In this document: piece after piece, positions 11,699-22,803 of the stretch
How the letters are laid out: each line of letters begins with the position of its first letter
How positions within the stretch are numbered: the stretch's first letter is position 1
Source of the DNA: Ricinus communis
Lineage: Eukaryota; Streptophyta; Magnoliopsida; Malpighiales; Euphorbiaceae
Direction of reading: 5' to 3'
Length of the DNA stretch: 64,000 nucleotides
Assembly: GCF_019578655.1 (NCBI RefSeq)
Contig: NC_063260.1
Span: 15,998,001-16,062,000 of the forward strand
Translations under genes and position numbers: made by a program
The notes under the pieces: generated by a model
Seen by the model: the letters and a program-made list of their open reading frames with translations, nothing else
Databases searched by the model: none
Told to the model about the DNA's origin: nothing

Positions 11699-12725
11699 TA
11701 AACAATCATCATCAAATTCAAAAGGTATATCTTTTACTAGCAATTGAGTTAAAGGCCTAGCAATCTTAGAAAAGTCCTTAATGAACCTTCATATGAACCA
11801 CTGCATGCCTAAGAAACTTAACAAATGCATACTTAAGCCCTCAAGTAGGGAGGTAGTTTACTTATAACTTCCACTTTAGTTCTATCTACTTCCAACCCCG
11901 CCTGTGACACTTTATGTCCTAAGACTATACCCTCTTGGACCATAAAATGACATTTTCCCAATTCAACATGAAGGTTAGCTTGATACACTTAGCTAACATC
12001 CTTTCAAAATTTTGCAAACAATGGGAAAGGAGTTACCTGGAATACAGAGAAGTCATCCATGAAGACCTCCATCGACTCCTCTATCATGGCATGGAAAATG
12101 GCCATCATACACCGCTGAAAGGTCGCAGGCGTATTACATAAGCCAAACGACATCCTCCTATAGGCAAAAGTGCCATAAGGACAAGTGAATGTAGTCTTCT
12201 GGTCTTCCTATAGTGCTAGAATCTAAAATAACCCAAAACCGTCGAGGAAACAATAATACTTACGGCCTGAAAGCCTCTCAAGCATTTGATCAATAAAAGG
12301 AAGGAGAAAGTGGTCCTTTTGGGTTGCGTCATTCAAGCGTTGGTAGTCTATGCAAACCCGAAAGGCCATTACCATTCGTGTAGGGATTGGCTCCTCCTTT
12401 TTATTTTCACCACCGTCATGCCCCTCTTGGGAACCACCCACGACTCACCCTACAATCATGCCTTTATAAATAGGGTAAATTAAACTGCATCAAGAAGTTT
12501 AATTACCTCCTTTTAACCACCTCTTTCATATGAGGGTTCACCATTGGCCTTTGTGTCACACGCGGTTAAACTCATCCTCCATCAAAATCTTATGAAGGCG
12601 GTAACTCGGGTTTATTCCTCGGTATGTCAGCCCGTCTTATACGTAAAATACCTTTGCATACCTTCTCAAAATACACGCGGCACCATCTCCTCTCCTCAGA
12701 GTGTGAGATGGCTTAAAATAATAAC
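11699..12725 (-). pseudogene. Element A reverse transcriptase, 5' part only
   Basis: Minus-strand RT remnant. Around 12223-12441 the frame gives EEPIPTRMVMAFRVCIDYQRLN, then ATQKDHFLLPFIDQMLERL and YYCFLDGFG, the first conserved RT blocks of Athila elements. Toward 11935-12140 the complement shows the FMEVFMDDFS-type block in broken form. The domain stops at about 11699, where the chromovirus LTR begins. The plus-strand frame at 11935-12141 is its antisense shadow. Confidence 0.8.
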
Positions 12726-12992
12726 TCAAAGTGAGTGCTTTGCTTCATCTAGGTAGGCATACATTAAGTGCGCTGGCAACTCTTTCAACTCAAGAACGGG
12801 TGGCTCCTCCAAAGAAGGCTTCAGCTTCTTTACTCCTGACCTATCAAGATCAACAAAACCATCAGTCTTTTCATTATCAATATCAGTAGCTAATAAGTGC
12901 TCTAGCTGCTCCAACACTTGTTCATTGGACAAATTATCCTCATTTTCTTGCATTGCCACTTGCAAAGGATCATCAATCATTATTTCCTGCAA
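12726..12992 (-). pseudogene. Element A acidic spacer between protease and RT
   Basis: A minus-strand acidic stretch. It contains DPLQVAMQENEDNLSNEQVLEQLEHLLA and is followed by PPVLELKELPAHLMYAYL. The latter is the usual lead-in to Athila RT. The counterpart in element B (20087-20383) reads almost the same and element C keeps a version of it. A stop separates it from the protease. No enzymatic role is known to me. Confidence 0.72.
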
Positions 12993-13628
12993 TTAAGATT
13001 CCACAATATCATTGATAAAATCAATCGAACAGACAGTACCATCATGCTCATATGGGTATCTCAAGGATCTAGTCAAATCAAATGTAATGCTCTCATCATC
13101 TACCCTAAGTTCCAGCTTTCCGCTACTAACATCTATCAAAGCTTTAGATGTAGCTAAAAATGGTCTACCTAGGATCAATGGGACATCACTCTCACCATTC
13201 ATATCCATGACAATAAAAACCACAAGAAATGTAAATTTGTTAACTTTAACTAGCACATCCTCTATAATCCATTTCGGGTACTTAACAGTTCTGTTTACTA
13301 GTTGTATACTCATCCTGGTAGGAGTTAGCTTAGAAGTGCTTAGTCCTAACTCCTCAAACAATGAACTAGGCATCAAATTGATGCTAGCTCCCAAATCAGC
13401 TAATGCTAGCAATTTCAATTTATCCCCAATCAAACAAGGTATAGTAAAACTCCTTGGATCGCGTCGTTTGACTGGAATCTTGCTTTGAAACACTACTGAG
13501 CATTCTGCATTCAAGGTCACCAATCCCAAATCCTCTAACTTCCTCTTGTTGCTTAGAATTTCTTTTAAAAACTTCGCATACTTTGGCATCTGCGAAATAG
13601 CTTCAATAAAAGGCAAGTTAATCCGCAA
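12993..13628 (-). pseudogene. Element A aspartic protease region
   Basis: A 211-codon open stretch on the minus strand with the Athila protease pattern. It has YAKFLKEILSNKRKLEDLG, SFTIPCLIGD, DLGASINLMPSSLFEELGL and VPLILGRPFLATSKALIDV in order. D-L-G is the normal Athila form of the active-site triplet. The flap region and ILGRPFLA core are intact, so this is the best preserved coding part of A. The element as a whole is dead, because B and the chromovirus break it. Confidence 0.88.
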
Positions 13629-13946
13629 TTGTTTAAATAGATCTAAAAATTTACCGAATTACTGATCAACTTTATCCTGCTTGAGTTTTGCAGGATATGG
13701 AATGGGAGGTTGGTATGGCCTCAAGGGGATCTTCTTCAAATCCTCCTTCTTTTCAACTGCTCCCTTTTCTTTCTCCTCAGGCTTGTCTTTCTTTTTCGAC
13801 TCATCCACCTGCACATCAGAATCATCATTAGTGAAAGGCTTAGATGGACTAGGAAGTTCCTTACCTGATCTCAAAGTAGTTGCTTTGGCATGCTCTCTTG
13901 GATTAGACTGTTACTTGGGCGCTGGTTCTGGCTGCCCTCGACCCAT
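13629..13946 (-). pseudogene. Element A gag C-terminal end, resumed after element B
   Basis: Minus-strand text RGQPEPAPK, NPREHAKATTLRSGKELPSP, then a K/E/D-rich linker and PYQPPIPYPAKLKQDKVDQ. The phrase AKATTLRSGKEL marks the gag to protease linker of Athila elements. It begins exactly where element B ends (13946/13947), continuing the gag frame that stops at 24157. A stop near 13908 interrupts it. Confidence 0.82.
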
Positions 13947-15349
13947 TGATGGGCTCTTTATGCAACCTACACTAAGGGCGGTGAACCCTCTGGATGAAGC
14001 TAGCACAGTAGTATCAAGGTCGTATCCCTGGAGATCGGGTGAACCTAGAGTTACTACCTTGCTATGTTATCTAGTCCGGAAATAGGGTGTGAAAGTTCTA
14101 ACATACCGGTAATGGTTATGAGTGCAATTAAGTAAATGAAGGACAACAATGGACAATTAAAAGACAATTGTAAAGAGAGAAATAAATCCAAAAGGGAGCC
14201 TAAGTGATGGAATTCTAAAGATGAATTTTATGGATTGCCGATCTTGCTTACCAGATGCCTAAATCCTAAATTGAATCCGGTTCCTCTCGAGCTTCAGGAT
14301 TCCTAAACACTAACCTAATGGAATCTCTTCCTATCGGATTCACTGCAAATTAGCATTAAGTATGATTTAAGACTATTAAAAGTTGTTAGTTCTTAATCCG
14401 TGAGTAAATCAACCTCATCTCTAAGTGTTAACTACCAGTCCTTACTATTCAAAATCCAGTTGTAACAAGCATTTCTCAATGTCAAGAAACAACCTAATAA
14501 ACAATTAATCCAACGTCTCAAATTAACTGCATCAAACTTTTATTACTGAATAGCAAGAAGATTGCAAGAATGACAATTATAAAAAACTAACAATTAAGCA
14601 TAATCCATCAACAAAGGTGAACCTTAATGGATTCAAAAGATCTAGCTGCTCATGTTCATAGTCAAAGCAATTAAAGAACAAAATAAGGAAAAACAAATTA
14701 AAGGTATGTACACCCTTCTCTTTCAAGCTGAATGAGAAACCCTAAATTTGCAAATTCAAAATCTCAAACCCTAGTTGCCTCTTGAATGCTCCCAAAGTTT
14801 GTCTTGATCTTCAATTCGATGTTGGAATAAGTGGAATCCCCCCTTCAATTGATGAAAATTGATCTCTCCAGGTCTACAATTGAGGTATAAGAAATACTTG
14901 ATTAAGTGTGTGTCTTGGAATTGAGTCCAAAAATCGTCACCTTCAATTAGAATTCAAAATCGCCTATATAGTTGATTCAAGACACACGAGGTCCGTCGGA
15001 TGATGATTCTGATCAATGATACGAGTCGAAAGGTCTTGAGCCACACGGTGCCCTAAGCGGTGCTGATCCACCACCATGTGTCGTGGTGGCTCTGAGTCAT
15101 CTTGAAATGGCACAATTGGGGATAGCCTCTTGATAATTATTAGGCTGTCGGGGTCAGTGCTAACCTCGAGGTGCTTGTTCTCGCCCAATTTGATGGATTT
15201 TGCTCCAGAATCACACGATTTATTCCCTCGGTCGATGGTGTCCTCGAAATGGAAAGGAAAGAGGCAGTGATTACAGCATAAAGCGGGATAATCATGCATA
15301 AAAATGTGAACAATCGGGCATGAAAACATGTGTAGTATGATGCTTATCA
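13947..15349 (-). repeat. Element B 3' LTR
   Basis: On the minus strand it starts TGATAAGCATCATAC at 15349 and ends in CCCATCA at 13947. It is preceded by the purine-leaning tract agcatggggtaatt (15350-15363, minus). Long blocks match 22804-24156 closely, separated by short islands that do not align (about 14255-14335 and 14985-15110). Confidence 0.9.
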
Positions 15350-16060
15350 AATTACCCCATGCTTAAACTTTTGCTTGTCCTCGAAGCAATTTACAACTCA
15401 CTCCTCAAAAGATATCAAATAACTCAATCAAACTGCGGAGGTTAGCTCAAAATAAATTTCAAAACTCCATAATAATTTTTCCCAAAATCCTCAAATCACT
15501 AAATCCTTAAGAGAAACACAAACTTAATAAAGTTGCTAAAGTTAAAATGATAAACCATCTAAATTAAGAAATTGAGAATCATGCCTCACAATATATCACT
15601 CAAAACACACAAGTGTATATAGGTGAAAGAAGATCACCAAGCTCTCGGCCGAAAATCTGAGTAAAAGTGCACGGCTTGCTTATGGATTCAATCTCCACTA
15701 CTACGAAATAATCAATAATCATGATCAAAGGGTCTTGAGCCAGTTGTAATGGGGTTAAGGTAAGGTACGTATAAATATGGAAAGTAGGCTACAAGTTCTT
15801 TGGAAGTTAAGCAAGTAATGCAAGAAAGTAATGAAGGATCAAGTGTTGTACCAAAATGAACACTAAGTTGCTCTAAAAATAAGATGATGCTCGAAATGAA
15901 CTAAATTAATACTTTCTACTTTTTTTCTTTTTTTTCTTTTTTTTGTTTTTGTTTTTGTTTTTTTTTGTTTTTTTTTATATAAAAATATATATACTATGTA
16001 TATATATTACAACGGTATGTAGGAGTTGTTGGTTATTGACACATACAATAATTGAAGGGA
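15350..16060 (-). other. Element B non-coding stretch before its 3' LTR
   Basis: AT-rich, with a long T-rich tract at about 15920-15980 (A-rich on the element strand) and a short TA run. No protein similarity is seen. It separates the extra ORF from the polypurine tract. Confidence 0.6.
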
Positions 16061-16079
16061 GCATCTATGAAAAATCTAG

Positions 16080-17090
16080 CAACTTAGTGAAATATATGAA
16101 TGCGATTGATTCAAAGTAAAATGCAGCATAACTTATATAATTTCCAAAGCAATGGTAGAAAGAATGGTCAAATGAATAGAAGTGATAAGATGAGTGTCAA
16201 CGTATTATTTATCACGAAAGGAATGGCTAAGGCTCAAAATTGGTTCACTAAGGGAAAAATAGGGTCAAGCCAGATGCCGGGATCTCAGCATCCGTCACTG
16301 TTCTGCGCTGCGGGAAGAAGGTACGAGGAACTCGATCAGAAGCTCACGGTAGGTTGGCTCAATGATGTCAAAGAATCTCGCATGGCGTAGTCTCGATCAG
16401 TGTGTGCACATCTTGAGCCAATCCCACTCTCTCTAGGGATGTGAAGTCTATGCAACGGCCCGCCATCACTTGCTTCCATCTCATGACTTGGAATCTACTT
16501 TCATTCTACGCATTAGGAATGTCCACGATGGATGACGGCCGGTGTGGATGGATTCACAGCAGTGCTCTCCGAGGCCCGGACTATTTGGCTGGCCGTGGTG
16601 GAGGTGGAAGCCGGTGCCTGGTTCTGCGTCGCGGAGGAAGCGCTTCACTTCACGTGCGATCGCTTAATTCGTAGGCGTTTTTGCTTCTCGAGATTTATCG
16701 CTATCTCATTATATCACCCGAGTTCACTTAGGAAAGTGAGAAGGGTGAGATAGGGGTATAACAACAACACCTTTGAGCTAAGAAAATAAAAAGGGAAGCA
16801 AAATTTTTGGAGGCCTCCACTTTTTATAACCTCACGGGTGAGGTAAGGCCGTCGCCGATCCTTTAGCCTTCTTTCGATGCTCCTGGCACCCAGCATCTGG
16901 TCGTGCTTCGTCAGCCGTCCCCCAGGCCGTGACAATTACTCTTTATCCTTCAACACGGTCTTCTTGGCTAGTGCTTTCGCAGTCGGCTGCGGTGATCAAC
17001 GACGGCCGTGATGGCCACCTGGGCCGTATGAGTGTTTGGTTGTTGCCGACTGAGTCGCCTTTGCCCCCATACCTATAATGAACACATATG
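16080..17090 (-). pseudogene. Element B extra ORF after integrase, ATHILA ORF-like
   Basis: Minus-strand remnant downstream of integrase, where Athila elements carry an additional, often env-like, ORF. Near 16370-16480 the text reads RCIDFTSLERVGLAQDVHTL and then, after a frame change, DIIEPTYRELLIEFL. This recalls the conserved block APTYKEL.EFL of the ATHILA ORF-1 family. The upstream part (16714-17080) is basic and proline-rich (KATQSATTKH, RLTKHDQMLGARSIERRL). Several stops and frame changes remain. The function of the family protein is not established. Confidence 0.6.
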
Positions 17091-17289
17091 CATGTAATTA
17101 GATCATTAAACAAGTAGATATGGTCAAACGGAAGAGTTTGTCCTCTTGATTCTATAAGTCCGAAATTTAAAATTAACCTAATTATTTTTAAGCAACTATA
17201 ATAAAGTCAAATGAAAATAATGAAACAATCACAACTAATTAAAAACATGAAAGTATAATCCAAGTCGAATGTATGAAGTGCTTATTTGT

Positions 17290-18530
17290 AGAGTCTTAAG
17301 TGTGACTCATTCGGATCACCCTTCTGCGCATACAAAGCAGTGTCAACTCGCTGCTCATTTATCCAACGAGTTACAATGATATCGCTTTAGCCGATGGCCG
17401 TTCACTTTAAAGTTCCCCTTCTCCGGATGATGCAACTCTACCATTCCATATGGAAAGACTTGTCCGATCCGAAATGGTCCACTCAGATTCGAGCTTTCGG
17501 AACAGAGCTAGCAGAGTTGTCAAAGCAACACTCGATCCCCAACCTGAAATTCCTTAGGCTCACGAATCCTTTGATCATGCCATTTCTTAGTCCTTGCTTT
17601 GTAAGTTGAGGAGTTTTCATATGCCCGCGGGCGCCACTCATCTAGCTCACTCAGTACCATTGTCGCTCCTTACCCTGCGAATCAATATCAAAGTTACAAG
17701 TTCTAAGGGCCCAAAGTGCCCTATGCTCTAACTCAACAGGTAAATGACATGACTTTCCATAAACAAGGCGATAGGGCGTAAAACCTATAGATGTCCTAAA
17801 AGCCTAAACGCCCATAATGTATCATCTAACTTAAGAGTCCGATCCTTCCCTATCGTACTATCTGCGGTTTGCCTCTAAAATACGTTTAATACCCCTATTA
17901 GTTACCTCAACTGCCCATGGGGTGATAGGGAGTAGAACCGATGAGTAACTCCGCATCGCTTAAGTACTTTCTCTAATTGGGTGTTGCGAAATGTGTTCCT
18001 CTATCACTAATAAGCGCCCCTAGGTATGCCAAACCTAGCAAACAATCGCTTAAGGAACCTGCAGACAACCCTAGCATTATCATGGAAGCACTGCCTTGAG
18101 CCCTTAGAGAAATATTCAACAAAGAACCGGAATGTACTTATTACCATACGAAGAGGGAAAGGGTCCCATGAAGTCGATGCCCCGGACATCAAAAATCTCA
18201 ACGACTTGCACCTTTGGTTTGGGGCATCTCATCACGAGAAGAGATATTACTCGCTACCGCAAGGGTCACAAACCTCAACAAATTTCATGCATCTTGGAAG
18301 AGCGTGAGCGCATAGAATCCCTGCCTCAGCACCTCCTCGCTCGCGGTATGGTTTTGGCGCTGATGACCTCCAGGGTCCCTCATGGCATTGCTTCAATATT
18401 TGGAGAGTCTCCTCGCCATATACACATGTTGAATCACGATCACGCGCATACTTTAAACAAAAGGGATCTTCCCAAATATAGTATTTCAAATCAGTGAAGA
18501 ATTTCTTCTTTTTGTCATACCCTACATATA
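17290..18530 (-). pseudogene. Element B integrase, frameshifted
   Basis: Minus-strand integrase remnant. The zinc-binding part near 18247-18489 shows YYIWEDPFCLKYARD, CHEGPWR and FVEVCDPC. The core near 18007-18201 shows VEYFSKG, VVCRFLKRLFARFGIPR. Near 17700-17770 lies the [17 protein letters not shown] block, and the C-terminal part near 17310-17600 gives KEFQVGDRVLLYNS and VNGHRLK-like text. The order and motifs are those of Athila integrases. Frames change several times and the core lacks a continuous catalytic triad. Confidence 0.82.
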
Positions 18531-18629
18531 CTGTAGAACCCTAGCAACCAAATAGTTAGCATAATCGGAAAACTAGGGAGTATTAGTGTATACACCGAGT
18601 GACATACAAATGTTCTTCCGGAAATCGAT

Positions 18630-19050
18630 CATCTATGGTCGTCTCATCAAGTGCATCTAAGTGAGGATTTTGCAATCTCGATAAATGGTCCACGCCAGTT
18701 CTCCGCCCTTCTTATCCTTGATCTCGATGTCAAATTCACAGAATAACAAAAGAATCCACCGAATCAATCTCGGTTTCGCATCATTTTCGGGAATAAGTAC
18801 CTCAATGCCGAGTGGTCTGTGAAGACAATGGTTTTGGAGAGAACGAGGTATGATCTAAACTTGTCGAAGGCGTAAACAACCGCCAATAACTCCTTCTCTG
18901 TGGTGGTGTAGTGTTCTGGGCTCCTGTCAAGGTCTTGCTAGCATAGTAAATGGGTTGAAACTTCTTTTCAATCCTCCGTCAAACCCTCACTGACTCCAAC
19001 CGCATAATCACTAGCATCGGCCCGATCGGAAGAAACCATGATTGAATGTA
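18630..19050 (-). pseudogene. Element B RNase H, decayed
   Basis: Between RT and integrase on the minus strand. Translation of 18660-18980 in mixed frames gives TTEKELLAVVYAFDKFRSYLV, KTIVFTDHSALRYL and RLIRWILLL-like blocks, the usual Ty3/gypsy RNase H sequence with its E and D residues. Frame changes prevent a single product. Confidence 0.75.
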
Positions 19051-20086
19051 GTTAAGTTTCTTAAGTAACTCAAAAGTCGCCACGCATGCATCATCAAAAA
19101 TAAAAGGTACATCCTTAACTAACAATTGAGTGAGGGCCTAGCAATCTTAGAAAAATCTCTAATAAATCTCCTATAAAACCCTGCATGGCCCGGAAAACTC
19201 CTAACCTTAAGGAACTAGGAGGAGGTAGCTTAGATATTACTTCTACCTTAGCTCTATCCACCTCCATCCCACCGGTGAGAGATCTTATGCCCTAAAACAA
19301 TCCCCTCTCACCATGAAATGACATTTTCCCAGTTTAGTACCAAGTTAGCCTCAATACATCTAGCTAACATGCGCTCAAGGTTTGCCAAACAAAGAGAGAA
19401 AGAATTACCAAAAATAGAGAAGTCATCCATAAATACCTCCATAGACTCCTCAATCATGTCCTCAAAAATAGCCATCATGCACCGTTGAAATGTGTAGGTG
19501 CATTGCACGATCCGAATGGCATCCGTCTATAAGCAAACGTCCCATAAGGGCGGTGAAGGTAGTCTTCTCTTGGTCCTCGAGTGCAATAGAATCTGAAAGT
19601 AACCTGAAAAGCCATCAAGAAAACAATAAAACATGTGACCTGCTAAACGTTCAATCATCTGATCAATGAAAGGAAGAGGAAAGTGGTCCTTCCGAGTTGC
19701 ATCATTAAGCCTACGGTAATCAATGCAAACTCGGAAGCTGCTATCTGCGTCCGAGTCTGGATCGACTCATCCTTCTCATTCCTTACCAACGTGATGCCTC
19801 CTTTCTTGGGTACAACTCCGCACACGACTAACCCACGAACCGGTAGCCGAAATGGGATATATCAAACTGCGTCAAGAAGTTTAATTACCTCCTTCTTTAC
19901 CACTTCTTTCATGTTCGGATTGAGTCGTCTTTGAGGTCAACGAGCCCGAAACTGTCCCCCAATGAAATCTTATGAGAGCGAAACTTGGATTTATGCCCGG
20001 GATATCGACTATATTGAAAGCAAAGGCCTTCGTACTTCCTTAGAACTTCCAACAGCATGGCTTGTTCTTGAGTTAGATCGGTACCG
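19050..20086 (-). pseudogene. Element B reverse transcriptase, frameshifted
   Basis: Minus-strand RT remnant. At 19740-19830 the text is VVPKKGGITLVRNEKDES. At 19590-19720 it is LNDATRKDHFPLPFIDQMIE with FYCFLDGFSGY-type residues. At 19308-19508 it is TFQRCMMAIFEDMIEESMEVF followed by MDDFSIFGNSF, so the catalytic FMDD box survives. Stops and frame changes between blocks make it non-functional. Confidence 0.87.
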
Positions 20087-20383
20087 CTATGATTCTGGTA
20101 AGCGCTTCTCTTCATCTAGAAGGCATAAACCAAGTGGCTCGGTAACTCCTTGGATTCTAAAACTGGTGGGTCCTCGAATGAAGTCTTTACTTTCCGCACC
20201 CCTAGGACTGTCAAGAAAAAGATAGGGATCAGTTGACAAGCTCGGCTCAAAAGCCAATAAAACAGCGAGTTGCTCCAACACTTGCTCGTTGGACAACTCC
20301 TCCTCATCCTCAGCTAATGCTACTTGCAAAGGGTCAGAACATAAAATTTCTTGTAAATAGGACTCAACCACATCATCAATCAC
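20087..20383 (-). pseudogene. Element B acidic spacer between protease and RT
   Basis: Minus-strand stretch with DPLQVALAEDEEELSNEQVLEQL and PPVLESKELPSHLVYAF, the same pattern as 12726-12992 in element A. It is open for 98 codons and lies directly after the protease. Confidence 0.72.
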
Positions 20384-20419
20384 ATCAATATAACATACAG
20401 TATTATCATAGTCCAGTGA

Positions 20420-21163
20420 CTATCTCATGGAAGTGGCCAGGTCAAAGGTAATGGTCTCATCATTAACTCTAAGCTTAAGCTTTCCATCGCTTACATCGAT
20501 AACAGCCATCGATGTAGCTAGGAAAGGCCTACCCAGGATAAGAGGCACAATGCTATCACCCTCCATATCCATTACCACAAAATCTACAAGAAAGATAAAT
20601 TTATCTACCTTTACAAGTACATCTTTAATAATACCTCTAGGAATTTTAACAGTCCTATCTGCTAATTGAACACTCATCCTAGTAGGCTTTGGCTCATGCA
20701 ACCCTAATTTGGCAAATAAACTAGTGGGCATTAAGTTAATACTGGCTCCTAAATCAACCAATGCACCACTAATTGATAAATCACCAATCATACAAGGGAT
20801 AGTAAAACTCCCTGGATCTTGTCGCTTGAGTGGCAATTTGTTCTGGAGAATAGCTGAACACTCCTCATTAAGCACCACCTGACCAAGATCCTCCAACTTC
20901 CTCTTGTTGCTCAAAATCTCCTTTAAGAACTTGGCGTATTTATCCCGTGAAATTGCCTCAACAAAAGGTAAGTTAATTTTCAGCTGCTTAAATAAGTCAA
21001 GAAACTTACTGTATTGCTTGTCCACCATATCCTGTCTCAACCTTGCAGGATATGGTACCAGGGGCTGATACTCCCGCACAGGGCTCTTTTGCCTGTCTTC
21101 TTTCTTTCTCTCATTCTCTACCATCTCAAGGTCCGGTCCTTCCTTACCGGCTCGACACCGCAC
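20420..21163 (-). pseudogene. Element B protease region with gag linker
   Basis: A 247-codon open frame on the minus strand. It starts in the linker (SPVREYQPLVPYPARLRQDM). It continues with NLPFVEAISRDKYAKFLKE, SFTIPCMIGD, then VDLGASINLMPTSLFAKLGL and VPLILGRPFLATSMAVIDV. This is a full Athila-type aspartic protease with the D-L-G-A-S active site. It is the longest intact frame in element B. The gag upstream of it is frameshifted. Confidence 0.88.
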
Positions 21164-22629
21164 GATTGTATTATCCTTATCGGTAAAGGCGAAGAACCAG
21201 TCAAATTCTTACTTGAGCGCAAGGTGATAGCTTTGCAATGCTCCCTGGTTTGACTCTGTAGTGCTGAGGAGCGATCCTGAAGGTCTCTCCGAAAGCATCT
21301 TAGAAATTTGGCCAATTTGAGCCTCCAAGTTCGAATCGAGGCCTGCTGATTCCTAAGTGCACTATCAGTCTGCTGGAATCTTGTTTCTGTAGATGTCACA
21401 AACTTCATCATGAGCTCCTCTAAATTTGACTTCTTTTCTTGGGAGGAAGAGCTTGTGCAGCCCCGGTTGTTATTCTTTGTGGTCATCATTGATGAAGTCT
21501 TTGGAAACCTGGCGGACCCTGGGCATTATTGTTCCTCCAACTGAAATTAGGGTGATTGCGCCATCCAGGGTTGTATGTATTGCTGTAGGGGTTATTCTGC
21601 TGTCTTGGGGCATTCCCCATATAATCAACCTGTTCAACATCAGAAGATATAGTAGAATTAGATGGAAAACTAATAGAAGATGAAGCAAACATACCTCCTG
21701 CAGTACAGTTCGCACTATAATGCGGGCCACCACAAAACTCGCGTATCTGAGTTGGTCGATCTTCTTGGCTAGAAGCTCCACTTGAGGCCGCCAAGGCTGT
21801 AGAGTCCACTTGTCTTCCTGGTCGGCTCCTAGAGGATTGCCACTGATAGTTGTTCATGGCCATTTCCTCTATCAAGTTCTGAGCTTGCTCGGGCGTCTTC
21901 TTGTTTAGCGTCACCGCTTTCTTTGCAGCATCCACCATCGCCTCGTTGCGAGGTTCAACCCGTGTCGTAGAAGGTCTGAACCTACATCCACACTGGCAAT
22001 CCGTGATGTGGGCAGCATCTCAAAAGATCTTTAAATCTCTCCCATGCATCGTATATGCTTTCATCATCAAACTGCATAAAAGAAGATATGTCATTTCTAA
22101 GTTTAGCAGTTTTAGCGGGAGGAAAATACTTATATAAAAATTTTTCCTCCGTAGTGATAATCATTGTGGAAGAGATTGCAACCATCTCTTTGCTCTGTCC
22201 TCAAGGAAAATGGAAACAATCTCAGCCGAATGGCATCATCGGTTGTTCCATTTATTTTGAATGTGTCACAAATCTCCAAAAAGTTGGAGATATGTGCATT
22301 GGGATCCTCGCTGGGCAATCCTCCAAACTGCACGCTTTGTTGGATCATCTGGATAACATTGGCCTTTATTTCAAAATTGTTGGCTGCTACAGCAGGTCTG
22401 ACTATACTAGTTTTCATCCCATCCAAAGATGGTCGAGCAAACTCGTACATCGTCCTCTGATCACATCGGCGTGGGGGTCATGGTTTTCCATCGTGTCTAG
22501 TCTATCCACAGGTACCTCAACCTCAATCTCCTCCTCTTCTAATTGCAACCTCTTCCTTAAGAGTCGAGTGGATCGATTCTCTGATCGGACAGAGGGCTCT
22601 ATAAGATTCGAGTTTGAGCTCGCAGTCAT
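21118..22629 (-). pseudogene. Element B gag, frameshifted
   Basis: Capsid-forming gag on the minus strand, in several frames. The N-terminal part (22414-22629) begins MTASSNSNLIEPSVRSENRS with an E-rich run. The capsid core (22130-22450) has NFEIKANVIQMIQQSVQFGG, then DPNAHISNFLEICDTFKI and AIRLRLFPFSLR, as in the Retrotrans_gag family. The end (21486-21938) has EFCGGPHYSANC, a single knuckle-like motif, then YSNTYNPGWRNHPNFSW. A coiled-coil-like TRFQQTDSALRNQQASI segment and ITLRSSKNL link to protease. Element A keeps a better copy at 24157-25422. Confidence 0.85.
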
Positions 22630-22803
22630 AAACTACAAGCAAGAGATCCACACAACCACCGATCAACAAAAAATAATATAATAATAAATAATAATAAAAT
22701 TAAAGAATAAATGAATAAAACAAATAATGACTAAATTAACATAACATAAAACATTACTATAGTCAGAGATTCTGACACATACGGGCAAGACTGGCTCTTG
22801 CCA

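Noticed and set aside
13012..13488. Plus-strand frame of 158 codons
   Set aside because: Antisense of the element A protease (DLGASINLMP and ILGRPFLA on the minus strand).
15900..16015. T-rich and TA-rich run considered as a retroposon poly-A tail
   Set aside because: It lies inside element B between its extra ORF and 3' LTR. No target duplication or SINE/LINE body is present.
22055..22681. Plus-strand frame of 208 codons
   Set aside because: It is the antisense shadow of element B gag, whose minus-strand reading shows conserved gag motifs.
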